Position numbers and translations under genes: made by a program. Below, in pieces: positions 1 through 8,657 of a stretch of DNA of 50,343 nt (positions are counted from its first letter, which is position 1; each line of letters starts with the position of its first letter). This DNA is from Bacteroidales bacterium (GTDB lineage Bacteria; Bacteroidota; Bacteroidia; Bacteroidales; VadinHA17), in the NCBI GenBank assembly GCA_018056245.1, contig JAGPFZ010000014.1, forward strand, positions 1-50,343, in the 5' to 3' direction. The notes beneath the pieces were generated by a model that searched no databases, was not told the origin of the DNA, and worked only from the letters and a program-made list of their open reading frames with translations.

Positions 1-1997
1 GTCCAGCCTCCAGTCCCATCATACCGGTATTGAAATGCATCACTACAGCCTACCCCTCCAGTACCTGAATTAAACGTAGCCGATACATTTTGCCCCGCAC
101 ATACTGCTGCAAGATTAGGTGTCTTCGAAGCTAATGTGGGCCCTACAGGCTGAGGATTCACAGAAACCGAATATGTTTGTGATGTCGAATTACAAACCGG
201 TGTTGTGATATAGCGGCTTATAACGCTTACTGTCTGACCTCCGGTAGTGCTGCCCACATTACAGGTAATCTGTTTTGTTCCCTGTCCTGCAGTTATTGTC
301 CAATCACCGGGCACTGTCCAGAAATACTCTGTTGCCCCGCCTATCGGCATAACAGGAGGATCGGCAGAAACAGAAAAAATTTGTCCTGTAGCGTTTATAC
401 ATAATGCAGCCGGCCCTGAAATTGGACCCGGCCTACTAAGCTCTTCCCGTATCGTCAGTGTTACCATTGTTGCCGGGCCTATACACTGCAGGCCGGAAAC
501 CGACTGGTCGTTTACCCAGAAGTTATAAACTCCTGCCGCTGTCTGAACAGGCACGTAAGAAATACCTGTACCCAAAAGATTAGTCAGTCCTGCATCGGCA
601 TACCACCTTATTGTGCCTACCGGAGTACTGGTAACAGAAAGTGTTCTGTCGCCACCATAGCAGATGGTTTTGTCAAGTACTGTCGGCGCAGGAGGTGAAG
701 GAACAACATATATAACTATTGAATCCCACACTGCGGTGCCGTCCCATGGATTGCCGGAATATGGATTACATTTATTCCAGTTCTTGAAATAAACATGCAT
801 CTTTTGTTTTGCGGCTGCAGTTGAGGGAATAGTAATCACATCACTCAGAGTATGAGGATTTGTGATAGGATTCATACCTGATGTCGGTATGTTAATTATT
901 CCCGAAGAATGGCCGGCAGTGGTGTTTGCTGTACCAGGGTAAGTGCCTGAAATCACAACATCTCCTGTTATAGTATTTTCGACAACCCTTGTTACAGGGT
1001 GCATACCATAAACAAACTGTACATTACGGTCGCCTGAGTTGATTTCTCCGGGAGGATATGTCTTGAAAGTCTGGTCGCAATCCCACACCCCGTCGTCTCT
1101 TAATGTAATGGCAGTTGCTGTGCCAGCGCACACTTTGATTGTATCCGGACTACCGTCGGCAGCATTGACAAGCAATTGAGAGCCATTCCCGTCGGCATCC
1201 CAGTCACGGCCGGCTAGAAGAACGTCTTTTTGTTCCGTCTGGGCTCCCACTGCCGCACACCCTGCCGGATTTTTAATAGTAAGAACAGCTTTCCTGTAAC
1301 ATGAATCATGTACAGTATATGTATGTGTAACACTAAGAAATTCCATTCCAGGTGCCATTACAGGCCCCGGACCGTCATTATCATAAGTAGAAGTATAAGT
1401 ATAATCCGGTGAACCGTCGCCCCAGCTTATTGTCCATGTGGCTCCCTTTAAAACATTCGAATAGTTTCCTCCAAAGCCGCTATATGTTGTAAGGTCGTAC
1501 GACTTATTTGCACCGTCTCCGTTCACGCACCGGTCGGCGTTGTTGAAGGCAGTTCCGACATAGATAGATGGACAGGGAAGGGTGGTGGCATCAATCCTAA
1601 CTACTGTAGATTGTAATACGCCTCCTGATTCAGCTACAAAATCACAAGAATATGTTTTATTAGCAGTTGGGACATCAAAAACTCTTTGCAAAACTTTTCC
1701 TATATCTGTACCTGAAACATTAATAACAGCACTGGCTTGAACATATGAATACATCCCCGGACCTCCAATTGCGAGAGTTTTAATTTGATAAGGAGTATAA
1801 TTTGCATATTCTTTAGTTTTAAATATAACTATATATATAGTTCCAGCCCTGTCAATGCCAGTATTTGTTGTAATTGTTAAAGGGCCTGTTGAAGGCACAG
1901 ATGGTGTGCCAGGTACCCAAACCGGCTGAGAAAATATATTGTTTAAGTTTAAACTTAAAATAATTAGCAATAAGAAATAGAGCTTACCGGCTTTCAT
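1..1997 (-). CDS. Giant secreted adhesin-like protein with Ig-like/PKD-like domains (N-terminal part)
   Basis: The frame is open from an ATG at 1997 to the window edge, so only the first ~665 residues are seen and the C-terminus lies outside. The first ~24 residues are a signal peptide (MKAGKLYFLLLIILSLNLNN, ending near FSQ). An in-frame ATG at 2042 would add 15 polar residues; I prefer 1997 because it places the signal peptide at the start. The body is rich in Thr, Ser, Gly and Pro, with Ig/PKD-like segments (e.g. TICYGGDRTLSVTSTPVGTI, and GGVGCSDAFQYRYDG near the edge). These resemble repeats in SprB-like Bacteroidota surface proteins, which are usually exported by the type IX system. A T9SS sorting domain would be expected beyond position 1. 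A role in adhesion or gliding is inferred from the family only. Confidence 0.7.
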   Translation of the reverse strand, partial: MKAGKLYFLLLIILSLNLNNIFSQPVWVPGTPSVPSTGPLTITTNTGIDRAGTIYIVIFKTKEYANYTPYQIKTLAIGGPGMYSYVQASAVINVSGTDIGKVLQRVFDVPTANKTYSCDFVAESGGVLQSTVVRIDATTLPCPSIYVGTAFNNADRCVNGDGANKSYDLTTYSGFGGNYSNVLKGATWTISWGDGSPDYTYTSTYDNDGPGPVMAPGMEFLSVTHTYTVHDSCYRKAVLTIKNPAGCAAVGAQTEQKDVLLAGRDWDADGNGSQLLVNAADGSPDTIKVCAGTATAITLRDDGVWDCDQTFKTYPPGEINSGDRNVQFVYGMHPVTRVVENTITGDVVISGTYPGTANTTAGHSSGIINIPTSGMNPITNPHTLSDVITIPSTAAAKQKMHVYFKNWNKCNPYSGNPWDGTAVWDSIVIYVVPSPPAPTVLDKTICYGGDRTLSVTSTPVGTIRWYADAGLTNLLGTGISYVPVQTAAGVYNFWVNDQSVSGLQCIGPATMVTLTIREELSRPGPISGPAALCINATGQIFSVSADPPVMPIGGATEYFWTVPGDWTITAGQGTKQITCNVGSTTGGQTVSVISRYITTPVCNSTSQTYSVSVNPQPVGPTLASKTPNLAAVCAGQNVSATFNSGTGGVGCSDAFQYRYDGTGGW

Positions 1998-2140
1998 ATA
2001 TTTTTTTCTTTTGATTTCAGAGCTTGCTGACGAACTATTCATGGCAGGTTCGTTTTAAGATTATATAAATGTATGAAATATAGTTTAAAAACAAGACACA
2101 AATTGAAAGCAAAGTGTTGCATGAAGAAACAGGGGTGATT

Positions 2141-2284
2141 GGGGACTTAGGGACGGAGGGACTTAGGGACGGAGGGACGAAGGGACGGAGGGACGAAGGG
2201 ACGGGGAGACAGAGAGACGAAGGGACTGAGGGACTGAGAGACGAAGGGACGGAGGGACTGAGGAACTGAGAGACGAAGGGACGG
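2141..2284. repeat. 8-bp tandem repeat, 18 units (AGGGACGG type)
   Basis: Eighteen consecutive 8-bp units without indels cover the array: AGGGACGG, AGGGACGA, AGGGACTG, AGAGACGA and variants. It fills most of the gap between the two divergent surface-protein genes. A 65-codon minus-strand reading frame exists here only because the repeat lacks stops (Ser/Leu/Arg/Pro repeats); I do not regard it as a gene. The rest of the 2043-2343 gap is plain AT-rich sequence. Confidence 0.9.
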
Positions 2285-2299
2285 AGGATATTCCGAACA

Positions 2300-2329
2300 T
2301 TGGAGCCCGAATAATTTATTATATATTTG
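2300..2329 (+). promoter_or_regulatory. Candidate Bacteroidota promoter for the RemB/Wzi-like gene
   Basis: TATATTTG at 2322-2329 matches the Bacteroidota -7 consensus TAnnTTTG. A TTG at 2300-2302 lies 19 bp upstream, in the place of the -33 element. The start codon follows 14 bp after the -7 box, which implies a very short leader. Seen by eye only. Confidence 0.4.
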
Positions 2330-2343
2330 TTCAGGATTATTCA

Positions 2344-3954
2344 ATGAAAAACTTTCTTCCTATATTACTGATTGCTGTCTTTCTTCCTGACATTCAGAAT
2401 ATTCAAGCACAGCCTTTGCTATATAAGTATGAGAACCGGTCGCTGGTATCTTTCGAAAAATATGTTTATGATCCTGATTCCATGTTCCATACTTCGATAA
2501 GGCCTTTTCTGATAACCGAACTCGACTCGACATTCAGATATACAGAGAAACTTAAAGAATTCAACTTACAGGCCGGTTCGAAATGGAAAGATATTCTCTT
2601 CAACAGGAACCTGATAATAATCAAAGGCCGTGACTTTTCACTTAAGGCTGACCCTCTTTTTGATTTTAGTTCAGGTTACGATTTTGCACAAAAACGCTCG
2701 CAGTGGACTAACACCAGGGGTGCACTTGTCGAGGGCACTCTTGGAAAAAACTTTGCTTTCGCAACAAGCATATATGAGACTCAGGCACGCCTGCCTTTGT
2801 GGATAACAAACTATGTAAGCCTCAGAAAAGCAGTACCGGGACAGGGATGGTTCAAATCGTTCGACAACGGCACTGCACTCGACTTCACCAATGCCTCCGG
2901 ATATATATCATGGTCGCCTGGCAGATATTTTAATTTTCAGCTTGGCCATGGAAAAAATTTCTGGGGCGATGGATACCGCTCACTCCTCCTTTCCGACTGC
3001 AGTTATTACTATCCGTATTTCATGATAACCACAACTTTCTGGAAAATTAAATATGTAAACCTCTGGTGCCAGTTCTCACACCCCGATGTAATAGCTTATC
3101 GCGGAACAGGCGATGCAATATTTGCAAAAAAATACAGCGCTATGCACTACCTTAGCTTCGTCCCATGGAATAAACTCAATATATCTGTTTTCGAATCTGT
3201 TACATGGAACGCAGGCGATTCTACTTTTCACAGGGGCTTCGATCCTGCTTACCTGAACCCGATTATCTTCTTCCGTCCTGTCGAGTTCAACCTCGGTTCG
3301 GGCGATAATGAAATGCTCGGTATGAATCTACGTTATACACCTGTAAAAGGAATAGTTCTTTACGGACAGTTTGTCATTGACGAGTTCAAAATCAAAGAGA
3401 TGCTTTCTTCCGACGGCTGGGCAGGGAATAAATATGCATGGCAGGCAGGCCTGAAGACTTTCGATTTTCTTGGAGTGCGTAATCTCGATATGCAGACTGA
3501 AATCTCGTTCATAAGACCCTATATATATTCGCACTATACAACCATTCAGAACTGGTCGAATGCCCGCGAACCTCTTGCACATCCTTCCGGCGCCAACACA
3601 AAAGAAGCCGTTGCAATTATTAAATATAATCGCAAACGGCTTTTTTTCAATCTTAAATATGTATGGGAGGGTACAGGCCTCGATACAGCCGGGATCAACT
3701 ATGGAAAAAACATTTTTATCTCACCAAAAACTGCTCCTCAAGAATACGGCAATCGTATCGGCCAGGGATTATATACAACGCTCAATCAGATTGATGCAAC
3801 ACTTAGCGCACTCATCAACCCTTCCACAAATGCAAATATTTTCATCTCATACACTTTCCGCTCGGAACATAACGCCAAAAACGATAATAAATATAGTTAC
3901 TTCAGCTTTGGATTAAGAACAAGTTTGAGGAATATTTATTACGATTTCTATTAG
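2344..3954 (+). CDS. Outer-membrane protein, RemB/Wzi-like (capsule-assembly type)
   Basis: 536 residues with an N-terminal signal peptide (MKNFLPILLIAVFLPDIQNI, cut near QAQ). The body is a long series of alternating aromatic/polar strands as in an outer-membrane beta-barrel, and it ends in an aromatic residue (YYDFY), a usual barrel C-terminus. The segment GHGKNFWGDGYRSLLLSD at ~200-217 is characteristic of Bacteroidota proteins annotated as gliding protein RemB or capsule assembly Wzi-like. Its place beside the polysaccharide locus fits a role in attaching or organising surface glycan, but that is inference. It is transcribed opposite to the locus and convergent with the dehydratase gene; no strong terminator hairpin is visible in the 51-bp gap. 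The exact family is uncertain. Confidence 0.6.
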   Translation: MKNFLPILLIAVFLPDIQNIQAQPLLYKYENRSLVSFEKYVYDPDSMFHTSIRPFLITELDSTFRYTEKLKEFNLQAGSKWKDILFNRNLIIIKGRDFSLKADPLFDFSSGYDFAQKRSQWTNTRGALVEGTLGKNFAFATSIYETQARLPLWITNYVSLRKAVPGQGWFKSFDNGTALDFTNASGYISWSPGRYFNFQLGHGKNFWGDGYRSLLLSDCSYYYPYFMITTTFWKIKYVNLWCQFSHPDVIAYRGTGDAIFAKKYSAMHYLSFVPWNKLNISVFESVTWNAGDSTFHRGFDPAYLNPIIFFRPVEFNLGSGDNEMLGMNLRYTPVKGIVLYGQFVIDEFKIKEMLSSDGWAGNKYAWQAGLKTFDFLGVRNLDMQTEISFIRPYIYSHYTTIQNWSNAREPLAHPSGANTKEAVAIIKYNRKRLFFNLKYVWEGTGLDTAGINYGKNIFISPKTAPQEYGNRIGQGLYTTLNQIDATLSALINPSTNANIFISYTFRSEHNAKNDNKYSYFSFGLRTSLRNIYYDFY

Positions 3955-4005
3955 GATGTGCAGCTATCTCAGGCTTTAAAGGTCAAAAAGTTATTTTTTC
4001 ACATT

Positions 4006-5895
4006 TTAAGTCCTTGCTCTGTACTCCGGCACAATATCCTGCATCCTTTTGACAACCTCTTTTGCAGTCAATGAATAAAGGTTATCGAGCAAATCATCCA
4101 CATCCCGGATTACTGAATCGGAATTATTGCCGTTGGTTTTTGCAATATTTATTTTCGGATGGTGTGTGGGCAATAGAGGTTCATTATGTGAGAAGAGCTC
4201 TTCATAAAGTTTCTCTCCGGGTCTAAGACCTGTAAATTTTATCATTATATCCTCACCTGGCTCGAGACCGGAGAGCCGTATGAGGTTATTTGCAAGATCG
4301 AGTATTCTGACAGGCACTCCCATGTCGAAGACAAATATCTCTCCTCCTTTACCCATAAAACCTGCCTCCAGAACTAACTGGCATGCTTCGGGTATTGTCA
4401 TAAAAAAACGGGTAATCCTGGGATCGGTAACCGTTACAGGACCCCCTTCTTCTATCTGTTTCCTGAAAACAGGTATTACCGAGCCGTTCGAGCCAAGAAC
4501 ATTACCGAAACGCGTCGTCACAAATTGTGTTTTCATTTCCTGCCGGTTCGACTTAGCCTGAATGAACAATTCACATATCTTCTTTGTGGCACCCATTACA
4601 TTGGCAGGATTTACCGCTTTGTCGGAAGATATCAGTACGAACTTTTCAGCTCCGTACTTTATTGCCAGTTCCGATATAACTTTAGTACCGCCCACATTGA
4701 CTCTGAATGCCTCATGAGGATTTTCTTCCATGACAGGAACATGCTTATAGGCTGCAGCGTGAAACACTATACCGGGATTATATGTTCTGAAAATATGTTC
4801 CATTTTTTCTTTCTGCGTCACATCTCCTATTATCATACTGAAGTTACTTATCCCGAAATGTTCACGGAGTTCCTCTTCGAGGAAGAATGAGGGAGTTTCG
4901 GCATTATCAACCAGAACCAGCATTTTGCACTGATATCTGGTCAACTGTCTCACTATTTCTGAACCTATCGAACCAGCAGCTCCTGTGACAAGAACTGTTT
5001 TATCTTTCAAGCTCTTTGCTATATTGTCCATATTAAGCTCTATCGGCTCTCTGCCGAGCAAATCCTCGAACTTCACCTTTCGAAGTTGTTTTATCTGGAA
5101 ACGGCCGTTTATCCATGTATCGAAAGAAGGTGTCTCGAGTATTTCGATTCCAAACGGTATCACTTTTTCAAGAATCTCCTTCTTCCTTGCCGGAGAAAGA
5201 TTATTAATTGCAAAGATGAAAACCTTCACATTTTCCTTCGAAATAAAATCTTGCGATAGTATTGCCTGGGAATAAACTCTCACACCGTCAACTTTCTTAC
5301 CCTGTATGCGCCAGTTGTCGTCTAACAAGGCAACAATCCTGTAGCCACTTCTTGCATCGCTCTCTATTATCCTCTTCACTATTATACCCATTTCGCCAGC
5401 CCCGTATATTATCACATTCTTTCTTTCGCGTGTTGAGGCCGATGCAAATTCGTAAAACATCTTTATGAATACCCTGAAGAAAAACATGAATACATTTACT
5501 ATTCCGTAATGAATCATGAGTATCGAAAGAGGAATATTAAAAACTTCGGGCAGGTCGAATGTTCTTCCGGAAAGAGAAAGACCTAACAGCACAATCAGCG
5601 ACAGAGTTGTTGTAAGAAAGAGTGTAAATGCATCCTTTATCGTGGTGTGCCGTATAAGTCCGGAATAGGATTTGAAAATCAGCATGAATATCAAATATAC
5701 TCCAAGCACAATCCAGGCCTGACTCAAAGCGGTGTCTACTCTTACTTCAGGTATTACGAGATTGAATCTGAGCAGATAGGCAAAAAGGAAAGTTGTATAT
5801 ACTACTGCTGAATCAATAGCCAGTACCAGCCACCGTGGCAGTGAGTATTTGCGAAAGATAGTGATAATCTGCTTCCTGAACTTATTTATCATCAC
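4006..5895 (-). CDS. pglF: Membrane NDP-sugar 4,6-dehydratase, PglF/WbpM/CapD type
   Basis: 629 residues, the full-length membrane form. Four or five hydrophobic helices cover residues ~15-145, followed by a first Rossmann segment (IIYGAGEMGIIVKRII) and a C-terminal SDR domain starting at VLVTGAAGSIGSEIVRQL (~300). The active-site region is SSDKAVNPANVMGATKK, where Met replaces the usual catalytic Tyr, as in PglF and WbpM. The family converts UDP-GlcNAc to the 4-keto-6-deoxy sugar at the inner membrane. The next gene upstream is a PglE-type aminotransferase, which would use this product. With the PglD and PglC homologues at 11988-13242 the set of steps to a bacillosamine-type sugar is complete in this locus. 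It is the last gene of the minus-strand locus. Confidence 0.88.
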   Translation of the reverse strand: MMINKFRKQIITIFRKYSLPRWLVLAIDSAVVYTTFLFAYLLRFNLVIPEVRVDTALSQAWIVLGVYLIFMLIFKSYSGLIRHTTIKDAFTLFLTTTLSLIVLLGLSLSGRTFDLPEVFNIPLSILMIHYGIVNVFMFFFRVFIKMFYEFASASTRERKNVIIYGAGEMGIIVKRIIESDARSGYRIVALLDDNWRIQGKKVDGVRVYSQAILSQDFISKENVKVFIFAINNLSPARKKEILEKVIPFGIEILETPSFDTWINGRFQIKQLRKVKFEDLLGREPIELNMDNIAKSLKDKTVLVTGAAGSIGSEIVRQLTRYQCKMLVLVDNAETPSFFLEEELREHFGISNFSMIIGDVTQKEKMEHIFRTYNPGIVFHAAAYKHVPVMEENPHEAFRVNVGGTKVISELAIKYGAEKFVLISSDKAVNPANVMGATKKICELFIQAKSNRQEMKTQFVTTRFGNVLGSNGSVIPVFRKQIEEGGPVTVTDPRITRFFMTIPEACQLVLEAGFMGKGGEIFVFDMGVPVRILDLANNLIRLSGLEPGEDIMIKFTGLRPGEKLYEELFSHNEPLLPTHHPKINIAKTNGNNSDSVIRDVDDLLDNLYSLTAKEVVKRMQDIVPEYRART

Positions 5896-6021
5896 ATAAA
5901 ATAATTATCTGTGTTTAAAAGAGATTTTTTCAACTGAAAATAATATGTCGCATAAACATTTTTACTAAAAAATCCGGAACATGAAGTTCATAACAAAAGC
6001 ACTGTAATCCGTAACATCATT

Positions 6022-7212
6022 TCATCTGAAACAATTCATAAAGCTTTCCACAACTCTCTCCTTATCCTCAGTCGTCAGGTTACTTCCCGATGGCAGGCAC
6101 AATCCTTTCTCAAACAGTCTTTCTGAAATGCCATTGATATAGGCAGGGTAATCCCTGAATACCGGCTGAAGATGCATAGGTTTCCACAATGGTCTTGTTT
6201 CGATGTTTTCATTTTCGAGTTTCAATCTAACCTGTTCTCTGTCTGTTCCGGTTATCTCAGGATCTATCAGTACAGTGGTGAGCCACCGGTTCGAAAAATA
6301 TTCCTGTCCGGGTTCATCAATAAACGAGACACCTTTTATTCCAGAGAGGTTGCTTTTATAATAGAGAAAATTCTCACGTCTTGTCTTCACTCTTTCGTTT
6401 ATTGTTTCGAGCTGGCCTCTGCCTATCCCTGCAAGAATATTGCTCATCCTGTAGTTGAATCCTATCCGGCTGTGCTGGTAATGAGGAGCATTATCACGTG
6501 CCTGGGTTGCAAGGAATCTGGCTTCCCTTATCATGTTTTCGTCATCCGACACAAGCGCCCCACCCCCTGACGTTGTAATTATCTTATTACCATTAAAAGA
6601 AAGTATGCCCGTCTTTCCGATTGCTCCGCATTTCTTCCCGTTATACCTGCTGCCCAGCGCCTCAGCGGCATCTTCAATTACCGGAATTCCATACCTGTCC
6701 GCAATCTTCCCGATTGCATCCATATTCGAAGGCATTCCATAAAGATGAACAGGGATAATAGCCTTAATGCTACCCCCTTCCCCCTTTTGCCTTTTGTCTT
6801 TTACCTTTTGCCTTTCTCCTTTTTCCTTTTTCCTTTTTCCTTTAATAGCTTTCTCCAGCAATTCCGGATCCATATTCCACGTACCGGGTTCGGAATCAAT
6901 AAAAACCGGTATGGCATCGAGGTATCGCACAGGAAATGCTGTTGCAGCGAAAGTGAAGCTCTGCACTATAACATAGTCTCCAGGTCCGACGCCGAGAAGG
7001 ATAAGCGCCAGGTGTATTGCCGCAGTGCCGGAACTGAGAGCCGCAACATGCTTCACACCAAGATATTCCGCCAGTTCTTTTTCGAAATTATCCACATTCG
7101 GCCCAAGCGGTGCAATCCAGTTGTCGCGGAAAGCCTGCTCAATGTACTTCATTTCGTTTCCTGAAATGTGAGGAGATGAAAGGTAGATGCGGGGTGTGTG
7201 TTTGGGTGACAT
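6022..7212 (-). CDS. pglE: PLP-dependent sugar aminotransferase, DegT family, PglE-like, with in-frame repeat insert
   Basis: 396 residues. The N-terminus PRIYLSSPHISGNEMKYI and the segments SSGTAAIHLAL and EDAAEALGS are typical of DegT/DnrJ/EryC1/StrS enzymes. The PLP-binding lysine is in GILSFNGNKIITTSGGG (~230). It should aminate the 4-keto sugar made by the neighbouring PglF homologue. Residues ~125-148 are an odd Lys/Arg/Gly/Glu-rich stretch (GKRKKEKGERQKVKDKRQKG) lying between an ordinary ELLEKAI and KAIIPVHLYG, where relatives have only a few residues. It is encoded by nine 7-bp repeat units at 6778-6840 (63 bp, 21 codons), so the frame is kept. The loop is probably surface-exposed and the enzyme may remain active. 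Confidence 0.85.
   Translation of the reverse strand: MSPKHTPRIYLSSPHISGNEMKYIEQAFRDNWIAPLGPNVDNFEKELAEYLGVKHVAALSSGTAAIHLALILLGVGPGDYVIVQSFTFAATAFPVRYLDAIPVFIDSEPGTWNMDPELLEKAIKGKRKKEKGERQKVKDKRQKGEGGSIKAIIPVHLYGMPSNMDAIGKIADRYGIPVIEDAAEALGSRYNGKKCGAIGKTGILSFNGNKIITTSGGGALVSDDENMIREARFLATQARDNAPHYQHSRIGFNYRMSNILAGIGRGQLETINERVKTRRENFLYYKSNLSGIKGVSFIDEPGQEYFSNRWLTTVLIDPEITGTDREQVRLKLENENIETRPLWKPMHLQPVFRDYPAYINGISERLFEKGLCLPSGSNLTTEDKERVVESFMNCFR
6771..6840. repeat. 7-bp tandem repeat array inside the aminotransferase gene
   Basis: Plus-strand units are TACCCCC, TTCCCCC, TTTTGCC, TTTTGTC, TTTTACC, TTTTGCC, TTTCTCC, then TTTTTCC three times. The period is exactly 7 bp with no indels. It is the reverse complement of the AAAAAGG array at 44351-44385. 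It lies wholly within coding sequence. Confidence 0.9.
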
Positions 7213-7216
7213 TTTT

Positions 7217-7265
7217 TAGTAAGTAGTAAGTAGTAAGTAGTAAGTAGTAAGTAGTAGGTAGTAAG
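7217..7265. repeat. Heptamer array TAGTAAG x7, left arm of an inverted pair
   Basis: Seven units of TAGTAAG (the sixth is TAGTAGG) fill exactly 49 bp, directly upstream of the aminotransferase start codon at 7212. It is an inverted counterpart of the array at 7685-7733, with the four-helix-bundle gene between them. Confidence 0.95.
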
Positions 7266-7283
7266 TGGATTTTAAGAAAAGAA

Positions 7284-7658
7284 TTAGTGGCAGAATTTTT
7301 CAGGGTTATTTATCATGGAAGAAAGCATTTTAGCAATTTCGTCGTAACTTTTAATTAAGTTTATATGTGTCTGTTTATCAATATAGTTACAATCTAATGC
7401 CATATCAAGCCATACTTCAGTTTCAGATTCTTCTGCTAATGAATCAAGTAATTTGCTTACAAATGATTTAGGGTATTTTCGCTTTGCCCATGCTTCTGAG
7501 ATATTTGATGTGACAGAACGTGACGATCTTCTAATTTGATCAGTCAGGCTGAATTTTTCCTCAAGGGGAAATGATTTTGTAATTTTGAAAATCTCCATAG
7601 CCAGATTATACGATTTCTTAAAAACAATCAAATCCCTATATCCCTTATACTCAACCAT
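7284..7658 (-). CDS. Four-helix-bundle protein, 23S rRNA IVP-like family
   Basis: 124 residues with the family pattern: YRDLIVFKKSYNLAMEIFKITKSFP, then a DQIRRSSRSVTSNISEAWA helix, then the KLLDSLAEESETEVWLDMAL helix. The family (S23/IVP, TIGR02436-like) was first described in intervening sequences of 23S rRNA genes and shares its fold with the Avd accessory protein of diversity-generating retroelements; its biochemical role is unknown. Here it is not in an rRNA gene. It sits alone between two sugar/cell-envelope genes and is framed by two inverted 49-bp heptamer arrays 18 bp and 26 bp from its ends. This suggests that gene and arrays entered as one unit. It has no evident link to polysaccharide synthesis. 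Confidence 0.85.
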   Translation of the reverse strand: MVEYKGYRDLIVFKKSYNLAMEIFKITKSFPLEEKFSLTDQIRRSSRSVTSNISEAWAKRKYPKSFVSKLLDSLAEESETEVWLDMALDCNYIDKQTHINLIKSYDEIAKMLSSMINNPEKFCH

Positions 7659-7684
7659 ATATATCTCACAATTATTACAAACTC

Positions 7685-7733
7685 CTTACTACCTACTACA
7701 TACTACATACTACATACTACCTGCTACCTACTC
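7685..7733. repeat. Heptamer array CTTACTA x7, right arm of the inverted pair
   Basis: Units are CTTACTA, CCTACTA, CATACTA three times, CCTGCTA, CCTACTC: seven units, 49 bp. CTTACTA is the reverse complement of TAGTAAG. The array runs into the 3' end of the YdcF-like gene and supplies its last codons and TAG stop at 7724-7726, so the unit borders or slightly truncates that gene. Confidence 0.93.
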
Positions 7734-8488
7734 TTCCCCAATAAAAGTAACCACAAAATCCCCATTCCCTCATGCACACCTCCCTCCATCATTTCAATAT
7801 ACCTTGCCGACGGCATCCATCTCCACGGGTCTTTTCGTGAGCCGTGTTTGATGATGAAGTTAGTTGGTGCCGGAACCGGATTAATGCCTTCTTTCCTGAA
7901 GGTCATCATTGCACGTGGCATGTGGATAGCGCTTGTGACGAGTATAAGGTTATGTTGTGTGCCAAAGCGTTCTTTATATTCTCTGGCTTCGCCTTCAGTG
8001 TTTTTTGCTTTGTTCATCAGAAGTATTGATGATGAGTCGAGACCCATTATGAGAGCAGTGCGGAACAGAGCGTCGGCCTGGGTGTAGCCTTCCTTTCCGC
8101 CGGGACCTGATAGTATAAGCATGGAACAGGGAATTTTTTTATGAAGCCTCACGCCTTCGGTAAGTCTAATCAGGCCTCCGCCTGAAAGCTGACTGTTCGG
8201 AGGCAGTGATTCATCATCAGTATGACCGGCTGCAAGGACAAGGATATGAACCTGTTCGGAAGAATCAAATGCAGGAATTTCATTAAGAACATGATATTGC
8301 TTTTCCAGCATGCCAATCAGCAAATAAGGTACGGGTCGGGTCGAAACAATCAGAAACAAACAACCTGCAATCAGTAACAAAATTCTTCCTGTACGCTTTT
8401 TGTTTAACCAAAATAGAAATAAGCCTGAAAGAAATAAAATAAAAATTATTGGCAAGGGTAATAACAAAGCTGATATAAATTTTCCCAT
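7724..8488 (-). CDS. YdcF/SanA/ElyC-like DUF218 membrane protein
   Basis: 254 residues. Two hydrophobic helices lie at ~5-27 and ~34-52, followed by a DUF218 domain beginning at VHILVLAAGHTDD and carrying the usual ILSGPGGKEGYTQADA and TEGEAREYKE segments and the LVTSAIHMPRAMMTFRK helix. Members such as ElyC and SanA act in envelope or lipid-carrier homeostasis, but the reaction of most members is not known. The final residues (KSR, stop) are encoded by the heptamer array, so the native C-terminus may have been replaced. It is transcribed with the locus but separated from the ketoreductase gene by a terminator-like hairpin. Confidence 0.75.
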   Translation of the reverse strand: MGKFISALLLPLPIIFILFLSGLFLFWLNKKRTGRILLLIAGCLFLIVSTRPVPYLLIGMLEKQYHVLNEIPAFDSSEQVHILVLAAGHTDDESLPPNSQLSGGGLIRLTEGVRLHKKIPCSMLILSGPGGKEGYTQADALFRTALIMGLDSSSILLMNKAKNTEGEAREYKERFGTQHNLILVTSAIHMPRAMMTFRKEGINPVPAPTNFIIKHGSRKDPWRWMPSARYIEMMEGGVHEGMGILWLLLLGKSR

Positions 8489-8603
8489 GAATAAAACTCA
8501 ATATTACCTTAAATTTCGAATATTTTATCAATTCGAATCAGTAACCAAAAACATATATTGTCTTTTGTAATAACTGCCAATAAAATTATTAATAATAAAG
8601 AGA

Positions 8604-8621
8604 GCCTGCTAAAAAGCAGGC
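8604..8621 (-). terminator. Hairpin terminator after the acyl-chain genes
   Basis: GCCTGCT (8604-8610), AAAA loop, AGCAGGC (8615-8621). On the minus strand the stem is followed by a T-rich tract (TCTCTTTATTATT). It lies 37 bp after the ketoreductase stop codon, where the acyl-carrier operon would end. Confidence 0.6.
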
Positions 8622-8657
8622 ATACTAATAGAATATAGAATAAAGATAGAATCTTAG

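Noticed and set aside
247..528. 93-codon plus-strand frame
   Set aside because: It lies opposite the continuous adhesin frame, which has a signal peptide and domain features.
2147..2344. 65-codon minus-strand frame rich in Ser, Leu, Arg and Pro
   Set aside because: It is simply the translation of the 8-bp tandem repeat; no start context and no non-repeat coding signal.
7217..7733. Diversity-generating retroelement, because the four-helix-bundle protein resembles Avd
   Set aside because: No reverse transcriptase, no template/variable repeat pair is present; the 7-bp arrays are not such repeats.
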